Positions 19,832-29,873 of a stretch of 64,000 bases of DNA are shown here, piece after piece (the stretch's first letter is position 1; every line of letters starts with the position of its first letter). The notes beneath the pieces are model-generated. The model worked only from the letters and a program-made list of their open reading frames with translations. It was not told the origin of the DNA and made no database searches. The stretch is from Malus domestica. Its lineage: Eukaryota; Streptophyta; Magnoliopsida; Rosales; Rosaceae. The stretch spans positions 33,100,001 to 33,164,000 of the forward strand of contig NC_091667.1 of the NCBI RefSeq assembly GCF_042453785.1, in the 5' to 3' direction. Both the position numbers and the translations under genes were made by a program.

Positions 19832-20367
19832 TTAACGTGTTGCGGCTTTTATTTAATTAGAAACATAATTGTGTAAAAACGTAACAAAGTACGAGAAATA
19901 TTAACATAAAATTCTTAAAACTCCTCTCTCTTTTTCTTTGTAGGTCTCCCTCTCTCTCCATCCTCTAAATTTATACTGCAACATAACTTTTTTATTTTTT
20001 TGTTGGATCAACACATAAAGTTTGACACTTGGAAGATGGAAGGAGGAAATTTTTAAGTTAGAATCTTCATTAAAGAAAAATTAAAGTTGGGTTTAAAGAT
20101 ATAACAACTGAGTTTAAATAAAATATTTCAAATAAGAATTGTCAAACCTAGCCAAAGGAATCAAGGACTTGGAAGATGGAATGAGTCCATTGTTTGGTAG
20201 TCTCCCACATTGTGTGGGTGTGGATTTTTGACAAAATGGTAGGTTTCGCGTCAATTAGGATAATTTTGACGACTATTCACTATTAATTAAAACTTAAAAG
20301 ACGGTTCGCAACCAGATTTAGATGTGGCTAATTAGTTAGGTCTTCTACTGTAATTTGAGTAAATGTG

Positions 20368-20370
<3 letters not shown>

Positions 20371-20398
<28 letters not shown>
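20371..20398. repeat. (AT)n microsatellite
   Basis: An uninterrupted AT dinucleotide run directly beside the left arm of the long inverted repeat. Confidence 0.9.
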
Positions 20399-20403
<5 letters not shown>

Positions 20404-20404
20404 A

Positions 20405-21317
20405 GGATTTTTATCACAAATATTCTCTGAAATTGACTCATCCAATCAAGATGATCTCTGAAATTGAAAATCGATCAATGTAGTCCCTGAAATTGGGTGT
20501 GACAACTCATTAAAAATATTTAAATAATAATTAAAAAAAAACTATTAATTATAATTAAAAACAAAAAAAAAAGTGAAAAAGAAGATGAAGATGACTGTTC
20601 ATCATCTTCTTCCCCTTCTACCCAACGACCCACCATTCTCCTCCCCTTGAAAGGGCATAGTCGCACCCCTTCCCTCAATCCTCATGTTGGCCGGTGATGG
20701 TAATTTGAAATGAAACTTTCCCGATATTGCTGGACCCGGAGGTGCAGGCCGATGTTGTTCGCCAGTGGCACCTGCTTTGCTCCCAAGCTAAGCACCAATA
20801 AGTCACGTACTAATTATAACTGCTTTTATCATTTTGCATATATACCAAAACAACCCAAATCAAATATTATATTGTATCTATGGCCATCATCTTTTCACGA
20901 ATTCTCAACCCCCACCCCCTATGCCCTGCACCTCCGGGTCGAGCAACATCGGGGAGGTTTTATTTCGAATTACTGTCACCGGCGAACACGAACGGGGTGT
21001 TACGGTGTCGTTTCAAGGGGAGGAGAATGGTGGATCGTTGGGTAGGAGGGGAAGAAGATGATGAACAATCATCTTCTTCTTTTTCTCTTTTTTTTTGTTT
21101 TTAATTATATAAAATAGTTTTTTAATTATTATTTAAATACTTTTAATCCACATGACAATATTTTATTATATTGTGGAACCTAATTATATGTCACATCAGC
21201 ACATAACATAATTTTTAACAGAGTTGTGACGGAATGACTACATTAATTTGCAACACCCAATTTCAGGGATTACATTAATCGATTTTCAATTTTAGGGACC
21301 ATTTGTGATAAAAACCC
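20405..21317. mobile_element. foldback/Mutator-like element with long inverted arms
   Basis: The left end GGATTTTTATCACAAAT is mirrored by GGGTTTTTATCACAAAT in reverse complement at the right end. Similarity of the arms continues inward through AATTGGGTGT, CATCATCTTCTTCCCC, CCACCATTCTCCTCCCCTTG and GACCCGGAGGTGCAGG. This gives arms of roughly 350-390 bp around a short loop (about 20755-20925). No perfect target duplication was found. Transcription through it would give a long imperfect hairpin. Confidence 0.75.
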
Positions 21318-22080
21318 ATATAAGATTTCGGTAATTTAAATTTGATATTTATAACATACTACTACATTGGTGTGAATTGAATAACTGTGAGAGTCATAGT
21401 TTAGAACCTACTAGTTTATTAATATTACACTCGTAAGTTTCAATATATTAGTTTAACACTCAAAATTTTCAGCTCATTGTAGGAAGAAATTATGGTATTT
21501 GACTCCTCACCATGTGTCTGTGCAGACCCTAGACACACAACCTTCAAATGGCCCATCACTACCTCATGTAAAGACCTCACCCCCTCACACCACCCTATGG
21601 TCCACCACCTACGAGTGCTGCACTCAAGACCTTATTGCTATATGAATTCAATATATTGGTATCACACTAATTTTTTCCTGATAAACAATATGCACTCTTT
21701 TTGTTTTTATCACTATGTATTTTGAACTAATAAAGGAACTGTAAATTCTTCCTTAATCTTGTTGATTGGAAATCTTTGAACCTTTTTTCTTTTCCCATGC
21801 AGTAGCAGTCGATACGCCCTTATTCTGCGTTATCGTTTGCTTACCAAAGATTCATGATGTATCTGGTAAAATTGCTTTACAAATTTCGATATAGCTGATT
21901 TAGTTTACAAATAGCCCCTAATACATGGACTAATATATGATAATTTGGGTCTCCAGCTTAATTAAATATCATATTTTTTCAGTCAACTTCACAATAATAT
22001 TCAAATTCATAACATATCTGTTTAAATATAAAATATCTGTTAATAAGAAACAAAGAAAACACAAACCCACCCATGGCAAA

Positions 22081-22120
<40 letters not shown>

Positions 22121-22560
22121 CTTTGTCAAATCAATTACATCAACTAATTTAGGTCTGAATTTTTTAAGTATGAAATTATGCATTTTCTTGTAACATTGAT
22201 GTAACTTTTAATATTTTTCATTATTTTCATAAGAAATTTACTATAATGTTTTTTCCTATATTGAAAAAAAGTTTAAAACCGGTACAAAATGGAAGGTCAT
22301 ATAACTCTAGAAATATATTAAATTACAGGAAGAAGGAAAAGTCAATTAGAAAAAAAAATATTAAATCCTTTTCATAAAAATAATAAATAAATAAATTACA
22401 TCATCCCGAACCATAAAGGAATACAGAAACGAACAGCTCGACAACTCGAAACACTTTTTTCTTCTTCTTCTCTTTCCTCCTTCAATTCCTCTGACTGTCT
22501 CAGTTCGCAGAGATTCACTCTTAAACGAACTCCAAAATCTCAATCTTTATGTCGTTTTAG
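21318..22560. other. intergenic DNA and probable promoter region of the kinase gene
   Basis: AT-rich, with an (AT)n run at about 22090-22118. A CT-rich stretch (22445-22485, cttcttcttctctttcctcc) directly before the kinase start resembles plant 5' leader sequence. No other gene was seen. Confidence 0.5.
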
Positions 22561-22568
22561 TCCCCACG

Positions 22569-24491
22569 ATGCGCCAATTCCTTCACTCCCCATCGCCATC
22601 GCCCGCAGCTAGTCCTCAGCCTCAACCCCACGTCAGCAGCCGCTTCCCCCACCCTCTCGCCGCCGCCTCCGCCACCACCGCCTTCTCTCTCCTCCTCTTC
22701 CTCCTAGTCTGCTTCCGAAAAATCACCCGGAAGCGGACTGCCCCGGAATCCGACTCCAAGCCCCCCCACCGGTACTCCTACTCCGTCCTCCGCCGAGCGA
22801 CCGACTCGTTCTCTTCGACGCGCCGACTCGGCCAAGGCGGCTCCGGGTCCGTGTTCTTCGGCACAATCCCACACACCCACCAAGACGTTGCCGTCAAGCT
22901 CATGGACTCCGGGTCGCTCCAGAGCGAGCGCGAGTTCCAGAACGAGCTCCTTTTAGCTTCCAAGCTCGATTCACCGCTCGTTGTCTCGGTGCTCGGATTC
23001 TCCTCCGACCCCAAACGGCGGCGTATGGTGCTGGTTTACGAGTTTATGAGGAACGGGAATTTGCAGGACGCGCTGCTGAAGAGGAAGTGCCCCGAATTGA
23101 TGGAGTGGAGGAAAAGATTCTCAATTGCCGTTGACGTAGCGAAAGGGCTGAGATATCTTCATGGGTTGGACCCGCCGTTAATCCACGGTGATGTGAAGCC
23201 GAGTAATGTGCTGCTGGACGGCGGCTTCGCTGCCAAGGTCGCCGATTTCGGGCTGGCGAGGCTGAAATCGGAGAATCAGGTAGTGATTGAGATTGATGAC
23301 GCGCCGAAGAAGGAGGAGCTGGAGAGCAATGGCGGGTGCGACTATGGGTCCGTGGTGGAGGAAACTGAGAGTGTGATGACATCTGGGTTTGATGATTTGA
23401 ACGTGGGTGTTGATCAGTCACCGGAGGATTTAGCGAAGGGTCCTGTTTCGGTTTCACCGGAGACTTCGGTGACACCGCCGTCCCCGGTGTCTCCAGAGGG
23501 GAATTTGGAGGAGGGTGGGAAGCAGAGGGTGAATAGGGATTGGTGGTGGAGGCAGGACAGTGGGGTGAAGGACTATGTGATGGAGTGGATTGGGAATGAG
23601 ATTGGGGCTGATAGGCCGGTTGGAACTACTGCTTCCGGTTCAAGTAGCGAAATGGTTGGGAAATTTGAGAAGAAGAAGAAGAAGAAGAATACGAAGAAGA
23701 GGTTGGAATGGTGGGTGTCAATGGACGAGGAAAAGAAGGCGAAGAATTCTAACAAGGAGAGGAAAAGGCCTGCCAGGGAATGGTGGAAGGAAGAGTACTG
23801 CGATGAGCTTGCCAAGAAGAAGAAAAAGAAGGATAAGAAGCAATCAAAAGGAATGAGCTTTGATGAGAATGATGACAATCGGTGGGCACACGACGAGGAA
23901 TTGTATGCGGAGAGTAAGAAGAAGATCAAGAAGAGGAGTAGGAGCAAGAGTTGGGGGAGTGTGAGTAGTATTGATTGGTGGTTGGACGGAATGCGGCATA
24001 ATGCTAGCCATGATTCCGGGGAAATTCCAATGAGTGGCGCCATGAGTAGTACTCCGAGCATGAGAGGCACAGTTTGTTATGTTGCCCCTGAATATGGCGA
24101 CGGTGGTGATCCGTCTGAGACGTGGGATGTTTATAGTTTTGGAATTTTTTTATTGGTTCTTATCGCCGGAAGGCGCCCACTTGAGGTCACAAATTCGCCT
24201 CTGTCCGAGTTCCAAAGGGCAAATCTGTTATCGTGGGCGCGCCATCTTGCCCGTGCGGGGAAGCTTGTTGATCTTGTTGATAAGTCCATTCAGTTCTTGG
24301 ATCAAGAACAAGCGATCCTTTGCATTACCGTGGCATTGGTTTGCTTGCAGAAAGTGCCTTCTCGCCGCCCTTCAATGAAGGAGGTTGTGGGGATGCTGAC
24401 TGGTGAGTTGGAACCACCCAAATTACCGCGTGAATTATCCATTTCGGCTAAGTCACGCTTCCCATTTAAGTCTCATACAAATGTTCGGTGA
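22569..24491 (+). CDS. receptor-like serine/threonine kinase with split kinase domain (At2g45590/At4g25390 type)
   Basis: A single 640-codon exon. A Ser/Pro-rich N-terminus is followed by a hydrophobic segment (about residues 31-49, AAASATTAFSLLLFLLVCF), a likely membrane anchor. The kinase begins at FSYS-like RYSYSVLRRATDSF, with P-loop GQGGSG 88-93, VAVK Lys110, HGDVKPSN 206-213 and DFG 226-228. The activation segment is then interrupted by an insert of about 260 residues, Lys-rich with repeated WW pairs (RDWWWRQD, EWWKEEYCDEL, IDWWLDG), before GTVCYVAPE at about 500-508 and the C-lobe. This layout matches the At2g45590/At4g25390/At5g51770 family. HGD instead of HRD makes it a non-RD kinase. 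It probably phosphorylates Ser/Thr at the plasma membrane; the substrate is unknown. It shows no link to its neighbours. Confidence 0.88.
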   Translation: MRQFLHSPSPSPAASPQPQPHVSSRFPHPLAAASATTAFSLLLFLLVCFRKITRKRTAPESDSKPPHRYSYSVLRRATDSFSSTRRLGQGGSGSVFFGTIPHTHQDVAVKLMDSGSLQSEREFQNELLLASKLDSPLVVSVLGFSSDPKRRRMVLVYEFMRNGNLQDALLKRKCPELMEWRKRFSIAVDVAKGLRYLHGLDPPLIHGDVKPSNVLLDGGFAAKVADFGLARLKSENQVVIEIDDAPKKEELESNGGCDYGSVVEETESVMTSGFDDLNVGVDQSPEDLAKGPVSVSPETSVTPPSPVSPEGNLEEGGKQRVNRDWWWRQDSGVKDYVMEWIGNEIGADRPVGTTASGSSSEMVGKFEKKKKKKNTKKRLEWWVSMDEEKKAKNSNKERKRPAREWWKEEYCDELAKKKKKKDKKQSKGMSFDENDDNRWAHDEELYAESKKKIKKRSRSKSWGSVSSIDWWLDGMRHNASHDSGEIPMSGAMSSTPSMRGTVCYVAPEYGDGGDPSETWDVYSFGIFLLVLIAGRRPLEVTNSPLSEFQRANLLSWARHLARAGKLVDLVDKSIQFLDQEQAILCITVALVCLQKVPSRRPSMKEVVGMLTGELEPPKLPRELSISAKSRFPFKSHTNVR

Positions 24492-24761
24492 GTTTCTAAT
24501 GTATGATTTTGTGTTTCTATCATTAACATTAGCTGGTATACTGCCATAGATCATTGCTTCATCATTTTTTGTGGATGATTTATGTACTGCAAGAAAGGAA
24601 AAGGAACAGTTTTTACTTGTATTAACTTATGATTTTATCAATGAATTTGAATTATTGGAATTTCTTTCATTTGCTCATCATTTACTGCTATGGCCTACAA
24701 ATCAAAATGTTTTTTATTTCATATGTAATCATAATTTGGTGTAAAGATAGAAACATCGTCA

Positions 24762-25022
24762 TTTTGTCACATTCCTCTTGCACTGACTTAGGAATTCTGA
24801 GTTTACTTTTTCCGGCCCGTGCTTTTAGCAATGAGGCCAGCCCTACTCATTTGAATCAGTTTCCTCGAAATTGAACTACTAGGAGTTTACTTTTTTGGAG
24901 GATGGAAACACTGTCACTTTGTCACATTCCTCTTGCACTGACTTAGGAATCCGAGCTTACTTTTTCGGAGGCGCACCGTGCTCTTAGCAATGAGGCCAGC
25001 CCTACTCATTTGAATCAGTTTC
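24762..25022. repeat. two-copy duplication, offset about 155 bp
   Basis: The segment gtcacattcctcttgcactg through catttgaatcagttt occurs at about 24766-24862 and 24921-25021 with small differences. It lies just 3' of the kinase gene. Confidence 0.8.
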
Positions 25023-26353
25023 TTAGAAAACTGTTGCTTGATGAAATTTCTTTAGTTGACCCCTCCCCCATTAAAAAAAAGGAAAGTAAAAAAAAAGAAA
25101 GCAACTTACTTTTTATCATCATTTGAAATTTTGGCAAGGGTACTTGTGATTCCTGTCTCCAGCTTTCTGTAGGTTGACCATGCCTTTTACGAACATTCCA
25201 TTTTTCACCTTGGTACTTGGCAATGATAGGGAGGGAAAATTTTTGGATAAACCAGGGTATTGGAAAAAGGGCGACACAAATTTTATGATGCCATAATGTA
25301 GTTTTGCTCTGTTCCTAAGATGATTGCGATAGGTATTTTTGCGCGCAGCTCCATCAGTTGTGCAGATAAAGATTTCTAACTTAAACCATAAATCTGAAGT
25401 TTGCTGTCTCTGTGTTTCGAGACCATGTTCTTTTCATTTAATTACCAATGTGTTCTTGTCGATGATATTCCTTTAGCTCGACTGTCTGGGTTAAAACCTT
25501 GAATGTGATATTTTAACGTGTAAAGACTTTTCGGTGAAATTCCTTCGTCTACAACCAATTTATTCCAGGTTGAGTTTTGTTACAAGCAGAAGAGATTATT
25601 ATAGCTTGTGACTCGCTTGTGCCATGCTGGTATATTTTTATGTTCTCTTGTACATGTTACCGGCTTTGTCGCACATGATACTTGCAGTTGTAGACAACTC
25701 CTTGCAGAAACAGTTCAGTAATCTTCCCATGGCCCTTGTACAGATCCTTGATAAGGCCATGGCCATCTCTTTGGAGAGGGTTAAAGGTTCAAAAGTCAAA
25801 AAATGACCTGATTTGTCTAAAAACTTATCTTCCAACTGATGGATGGGCTATAATTATGTGGAGTCCACCAGATTATTATTTGGTCAAAGGGCATCAGGCT
25901 GGCTAAATGTAGCCCTCCTCTTAGCCCTTTTTAGGTGCTTAACTCATCAGTTACAATAATTTATTCAATTTAACAATTATATTTGAAAACATCTAAATGT
26001 AGTTTAATTAAATTAACCAATAAATAAGTATAAACTTAAAACTAATAAGTTATTGAGTGAGATATGTTTAGCCCCCTTCGGTTGAAAATAGTATATGAGT
26101 ATGGTCTGACATTGTTTATTTAAAAATAATTTTTTACAAGGTTATAATTCTGGACGGGGTTATATCTAGCCCTTTCAGTTGGAGATGGCCTAATATTTCA
26201 CATGCTACAGCCTTGGAAGAAACATTGATGCTAACAGTTTTAGGAGACCGTTAATTAACTTAATTTTGTGCTGCTCGATAAGGAATTGTTCTCGCGTTTC
26301 ATCTCTATTTTATATGCAGATTAGTTTCTGTCACTACGGAACAGACTGGTGTT

Positions 26354-26762
26354 CTAATGCTCCGTTTTGTAATTTTTTTTTTTTTCCGAGTGATCCCGAT
26401 TTTTTGGTGACTTCTGATGTGTGGTGAAATATGTGGGAAGGGGTTCTGAGTCGAGCAGATTTGGAGAGTTCTCGTTGTCTTTCAACCATGACGAGATTTC
26501 GGAGTAGGCTTTCTCGAATGTATCATATATCGACTGATCTGAGGTGCTTTGAGAAGCTAAAATAACAGTGGAGCTGCGCGGTGGCATTCAATGTTAGCCA
26601 AGGAAGCTCTCTGAGAGGCTTTGGGGAGGACTTGCTGATGATTCGCCTCGAACGACCGATGTGTATGCTGGAAGCAATGAACTTTTCTAGCATTGCAACT
26701 CTTTCGGCTGATGACTGAATGGAAGCCCATTGAATGGATTGGGCCCGAAGTTGGCAATTCAA
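26354..26762 (-). other. unrecognised coding-like segment (possible gene fragment)
   Basis: Two overlapping minus-strand frames read QSSAERVAMLEKFIASSIHI (26762..26523) and IYDTFEKAYSEISSWLKDN (26587..26354). Base composition is less AT-rich than its surroundings, and a frame change near 26570 could join them. I do not recognise a family. It may be a gene relic or chance. Confidence 0.2.
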
Positions 26763-26880
26763 ATAGGGGCTAATGGGCCCATTGCATGTTTGATTTTGTA
26801 GATGGTGATGATGGGTCCTTCATACTTGTAAACAGCATGTCCCTTAACATACCTTAACTTATAGAGACTGAGTTAGGGAT

Positions 26881-27055
26881 TTTTTTTTTTTTTTGTTTGG
26901 TTGAACAAACGATATTATCTACACTAAATGGGAAGGAGGTGGGTTTAGCCTTACATTGAGCTAACAATAATGTGATTCAAATTCGCCTTTAGAGAGAATC
27001 GAGCCTAAAACTTCTCACTTACGAGTGAAGAGGAATACCACTAGACCATAATATT
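26881..27055 (-). mobile_element. tRNA-derived SINE (minus strand)
   Basis: On the minus strand it starts with TATGGTCTAGTGGTATTCCT (A-box-like), continues TCACTCGTAAGTGAGAAG and GGCTCGATTCTC (B-box-like), and ends in a poly(A) tail, seen as the T-run at 26880-26895. It is the same family as the elements at 32651 and 34098. No clear target duplication was found. Confidence 0.65.
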
Positions 27056-28062
27056 CGACTCGAACCTAAGACCTATCACTTACAATTCATTACTTAGTCG
27101 ACTCGATAATTCTTTGATTTGTTTAATCAAAATATTATTAAAAATTTAGACAATCAAGTGGCGTTCTAGGATTCATACAACCAAGCGCAGTGGCGTTCTA
27201 AGTTTCATACTGTGCACAATGGTATTCTAGCATTCATACCTAATGGAAGACTTGACGTAAAATTGAGTGCAGTGACGTTTTAGGTTTTATACAGTTGATC
27301 CCACATGGTGGATAAGGATTGGTGGTTGTTGTATTATTAAAAATTCATGAATAATGCTAGGTAAACCAAATTTTTAAACCAAATTTTCAAACCACATGAT
27401 GTGTCACCAATAGAAAATAAGTACATTAATCAATACTTAAGTAATAATTCAATCATCAGCAAACGCATCGTGTAGGTTACAAAATTTGGTCTCCCTAACA
27501 TTACCCAAAATTTATACAATCAAGTGTACTGGAGGAGAAAATTTGTGTGCACAAATTACTTTCAACATGTAAATATTACATAAAAATAGCTCTGTGATAT
27601 ATTATGAATTGAAAGTTAAGATCAGCATGTTTGGAATTTATATTCGGTTGAAACAAAAATGGCATACAATGATCATTACTTTGAGATAATCTTAGAGACA
27701 TGTCCAGCATCCATATGCAAAACTGGCTACGACCTTGCATATATACATACAGATGAGACTGTGCGAAAGACGTGCGATAATCTTAGATATGTCAAATGGA
27801 GAATATTTGAGCACGCAAAACATAGTTAAACTCAAAATTACATATACATACATATACACGCTCAAAGTGAAGTTCTTCTACAATGACCTTTGCATCCCCT
27901 CCATACCTTTATCTTGTAAAAAAAAGTTCAAAAAGCTTCATCAATCACATAGGTTTTGTTTGCCTTCCATATTCTTGTAGAGATAATTGAAACAATATCG
28001 GTAAGTACTTAAACCAAATAACACAAGGTTACCTGTAAGAATTTACGTTTGCATCATCACCG

Positions 28063-28417
28063 AATCTCAAAAGAGAAAATTAGAGCATTTTCCCTAAGCT
28101 TTGACCCAATTGAAATTTTGAGCTAAAACACCGTAAATTTTAGTCCCTAAATTTTGTCTCAATGTGGAGCAATGGTCATTTTTTGTAACACCAGTATAAC
28201 TTATGTTCAAAATAAAAGGGTTTTAGAGGGGGTGAGGGGTAAATATAAGGAATGGAAGTTCTAATAATGGTCCAAAATGATCATTGCTCCGCATTGTGAC
28301 AAGTTTAAAGAACCAATGCTTACGGAATTTTAGTTTGAGAACCGAATCTCCAATTGGGTCAAGTCTAGGGACTAATGCTCCAATTTTCATCTTTCTCGGG
28401 AACAAAAATAAGATTGG
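28063..28417. mobile_element. Mutator-like TIR element/MITE
   Basis: The left part (TTAGAGCATTTTCCCTAAGC, then TTTGACCCAATTG, then AATGTGGAGCAATGGTCATT) is matched in reverse complement by the right part (TTGGAGCATTAGTCCCTAGAC, CTTGACCCAATTGG, AATGCGGAGCAATGATCATT). Arms are about 120 bp. The element lies just beyond the 3' end of the first bHLH gene. Ends are approximate. Confidence 0.68.
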
Positions 28418-28480
28418 AGCACCATACTGAGGAGTCCAAGGCCAAAATGAAGGAACACAAGTTTTAAGTTACCTGGATAT

Positions 28481-29152
28481 TCATCTAGATGGTGGAAGCA
28501 CTTCGGCTAGTTTCTGTTCCAGCGCAGAAAGATCGATACTCTCCAGATCATTCACCTAAGATGTATACAGTAAGAAGGATTGTAGTAATTTTAACGAACA
28601 CGGCAATTTCAAACATTCTTATACACAAAACCCCAAACAATATATTGACCAATAAATTAGGAGAACTTGATAAAGTACCTCGGACTGGATCGTATGAAGG
28701 AGTCTGTCATCTACTTTGGAGGAAACACAGCTCACAACACAAAGCCCTTGTTCAAGAAGCACTTCCAAAACCCTAGAAATAGAGAAGGGTAACCCTTCCT
28801 CTCCAGATCTGAAGCCGATGGTAGTACCGATCACGATTTGCACCCCACCGGAACATGGGTCGACTTTGAAACAGCTCAGCAATCCCCTATAGGAACTTTC
28901 ACCACCATGGTCATCAGAACTAGTACTAGAGCTACTTAGATTGGAAACCTTCTTCAGTTCAGCTCTCTTGGAGTCTAACCTCCTGATTCTGTTCTGGATG
29001 TGCTTTATATAATTCACAGCCTCGTTCGTGTGGTCAGATATCGAACGCTTTCCCTGCTTTCGAAAAGAATATATGTAAGTAACCCTAGTCATCGTTCTTG
29101 CAGCTAGCCACATGTTTTTTGTGTCTCTGTGTGCGTGTGTGTGTGTGTGTGT

Positions 29153-29191
<39 letters not shown>

Positions 29192-29492
29192 CCTTGATAA
29201 ATTCAGGAGGAAGTAGGGATCTAAGTGAAGCATGTAGGGTACCCATTTCTTTCCGTCTTTGCCTTTCATTTTCCCTATGCATCAACGTTTTGTTCTTCTT
29301 GTTATGATCATTAGAATTGTGATCATCATCCATCATATAGTCCAAAGTAACCCCTAATTTCTCAAGCCGGCCTTTTCCCCTGTCGCCATACCCACGAACT
29401 CTATGATCTTCTGAAATTGTGTGATCTTGGTGATGATGAGGATTAGATGAAATCTGGAAGACCAGCTTCTTGCTTTGGTGTAAAGGAAACAT
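28481..29492 (-). CDS. bHLH transcription factor, subgroup Ib(1)-like (bHLH36/118/120/125 relatives), copy 1
   Basis: Proposed exons on the minus strand are 29492..29193, 29053..28679 and 28555..28481, all phase 0, giving 249 aa. The start MFPLHQSKKLVFQ is chosen because the paralogue at 43113 starts MFPNSYHHDQSKDLVFQ. The basic region HRENERQRRKEM (residues 72-83) has the His72-Glu76-Arg80 set that reads E-box/G-box DNA. Helix 1 ends ..LLPPEFIK at the first intron, and helix 2 ([20 protein letters not shown]) follows. The C-terminal half has the ACT-like sequence of this family, and exon 3 is the short VNDLESIDLSALEQKL tail. It probably dimerises and acts in the nucleus. Target genes cannot be told from the sequence. 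Confidence 0.85.
29128..29188. repeat. compound (GT)n(GA)n microsatellite beside a splice donor
   Basis: On the coding (minus) strand it is (CT)n followed by (AC)n, starting only a few bases after the GTGTAC donor of bHLH copy 1 intron 1. It makes up over a third of that 139-bp intron. Confidence 0.9.
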
Positions 29493-29693
29493 CACCAAAA
29501 ATTCAGATACATTGAACAGTCTTTTTTCTATGAATTTTGCAATGGAGGATTAAAGAACTAGATATGATCAATCTTTGATGGGCCTAACTAAGATGCCAAA
29601 GATTCCTTTCTTTCTAGTTTGACACTCACTCTTCAGATACAAGATGACTGAGTACAGGTGAGAAAGAAGAAGTGACCTCACCGGCCCCTTTAA

Positions 29694-29873
29694 AAATTTT
29701 AAATTATGCTCGTTGGCACTGTTCTTATGCACAAAAGTAAATTGCATTCACATTTGGTGGATGTCATACCAAAATCACACATAAAATTTTAAATTATGCT
29801 CGTTGGCACTGTTCTTATGCACAAAAGTAAATTGCATTCACATTTGGTGGATGTCATACCAAAATCACACATA
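29694..29873. repeat. perfect 90-bp tandem duplication
   Basis: The 90-bp unit containing attatgctcgttggcactg and atgtcataccaaaatcacac occurs twice in a row (second copy starts about 29784) with no difference seen. It lies about 200 bp upstream of bHLH copy 1, in the likely promoter region. Confidence 0.92.

Larger units (their letters stand above)
25030..28060. other. intergenic DNA, no confident gene
   Basis: Contains a SINE (26881-27055) and two overlapping minus-strand open frames (26354-26762), listed separately. Otherwise AT-rich with no coding signal. Confidence 0.5.

Noticed and set aside
20710-21104. Overlapping open frames in the long inverted repeat
   Set aside because: Three frames overlap without a recognisable domain, and the region is explained by the inverted-repeat element.
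23573-24070. Minus-strand open frame of 165 codons
   Set aside because: It is the antisense shadow of the Lys-rich insert of the kinase gene (AAG/GAG codons read as Leu/Phe/Ser).
28619-29269. Minus-strand open frame running through the bHLH copy 1 intron
   Set aside because: It includes the microsatellite-coded SLSLSLT-HTHTH stretch, which is intronic; splicing at clear GT-AG sites gives the conserved bHLH.
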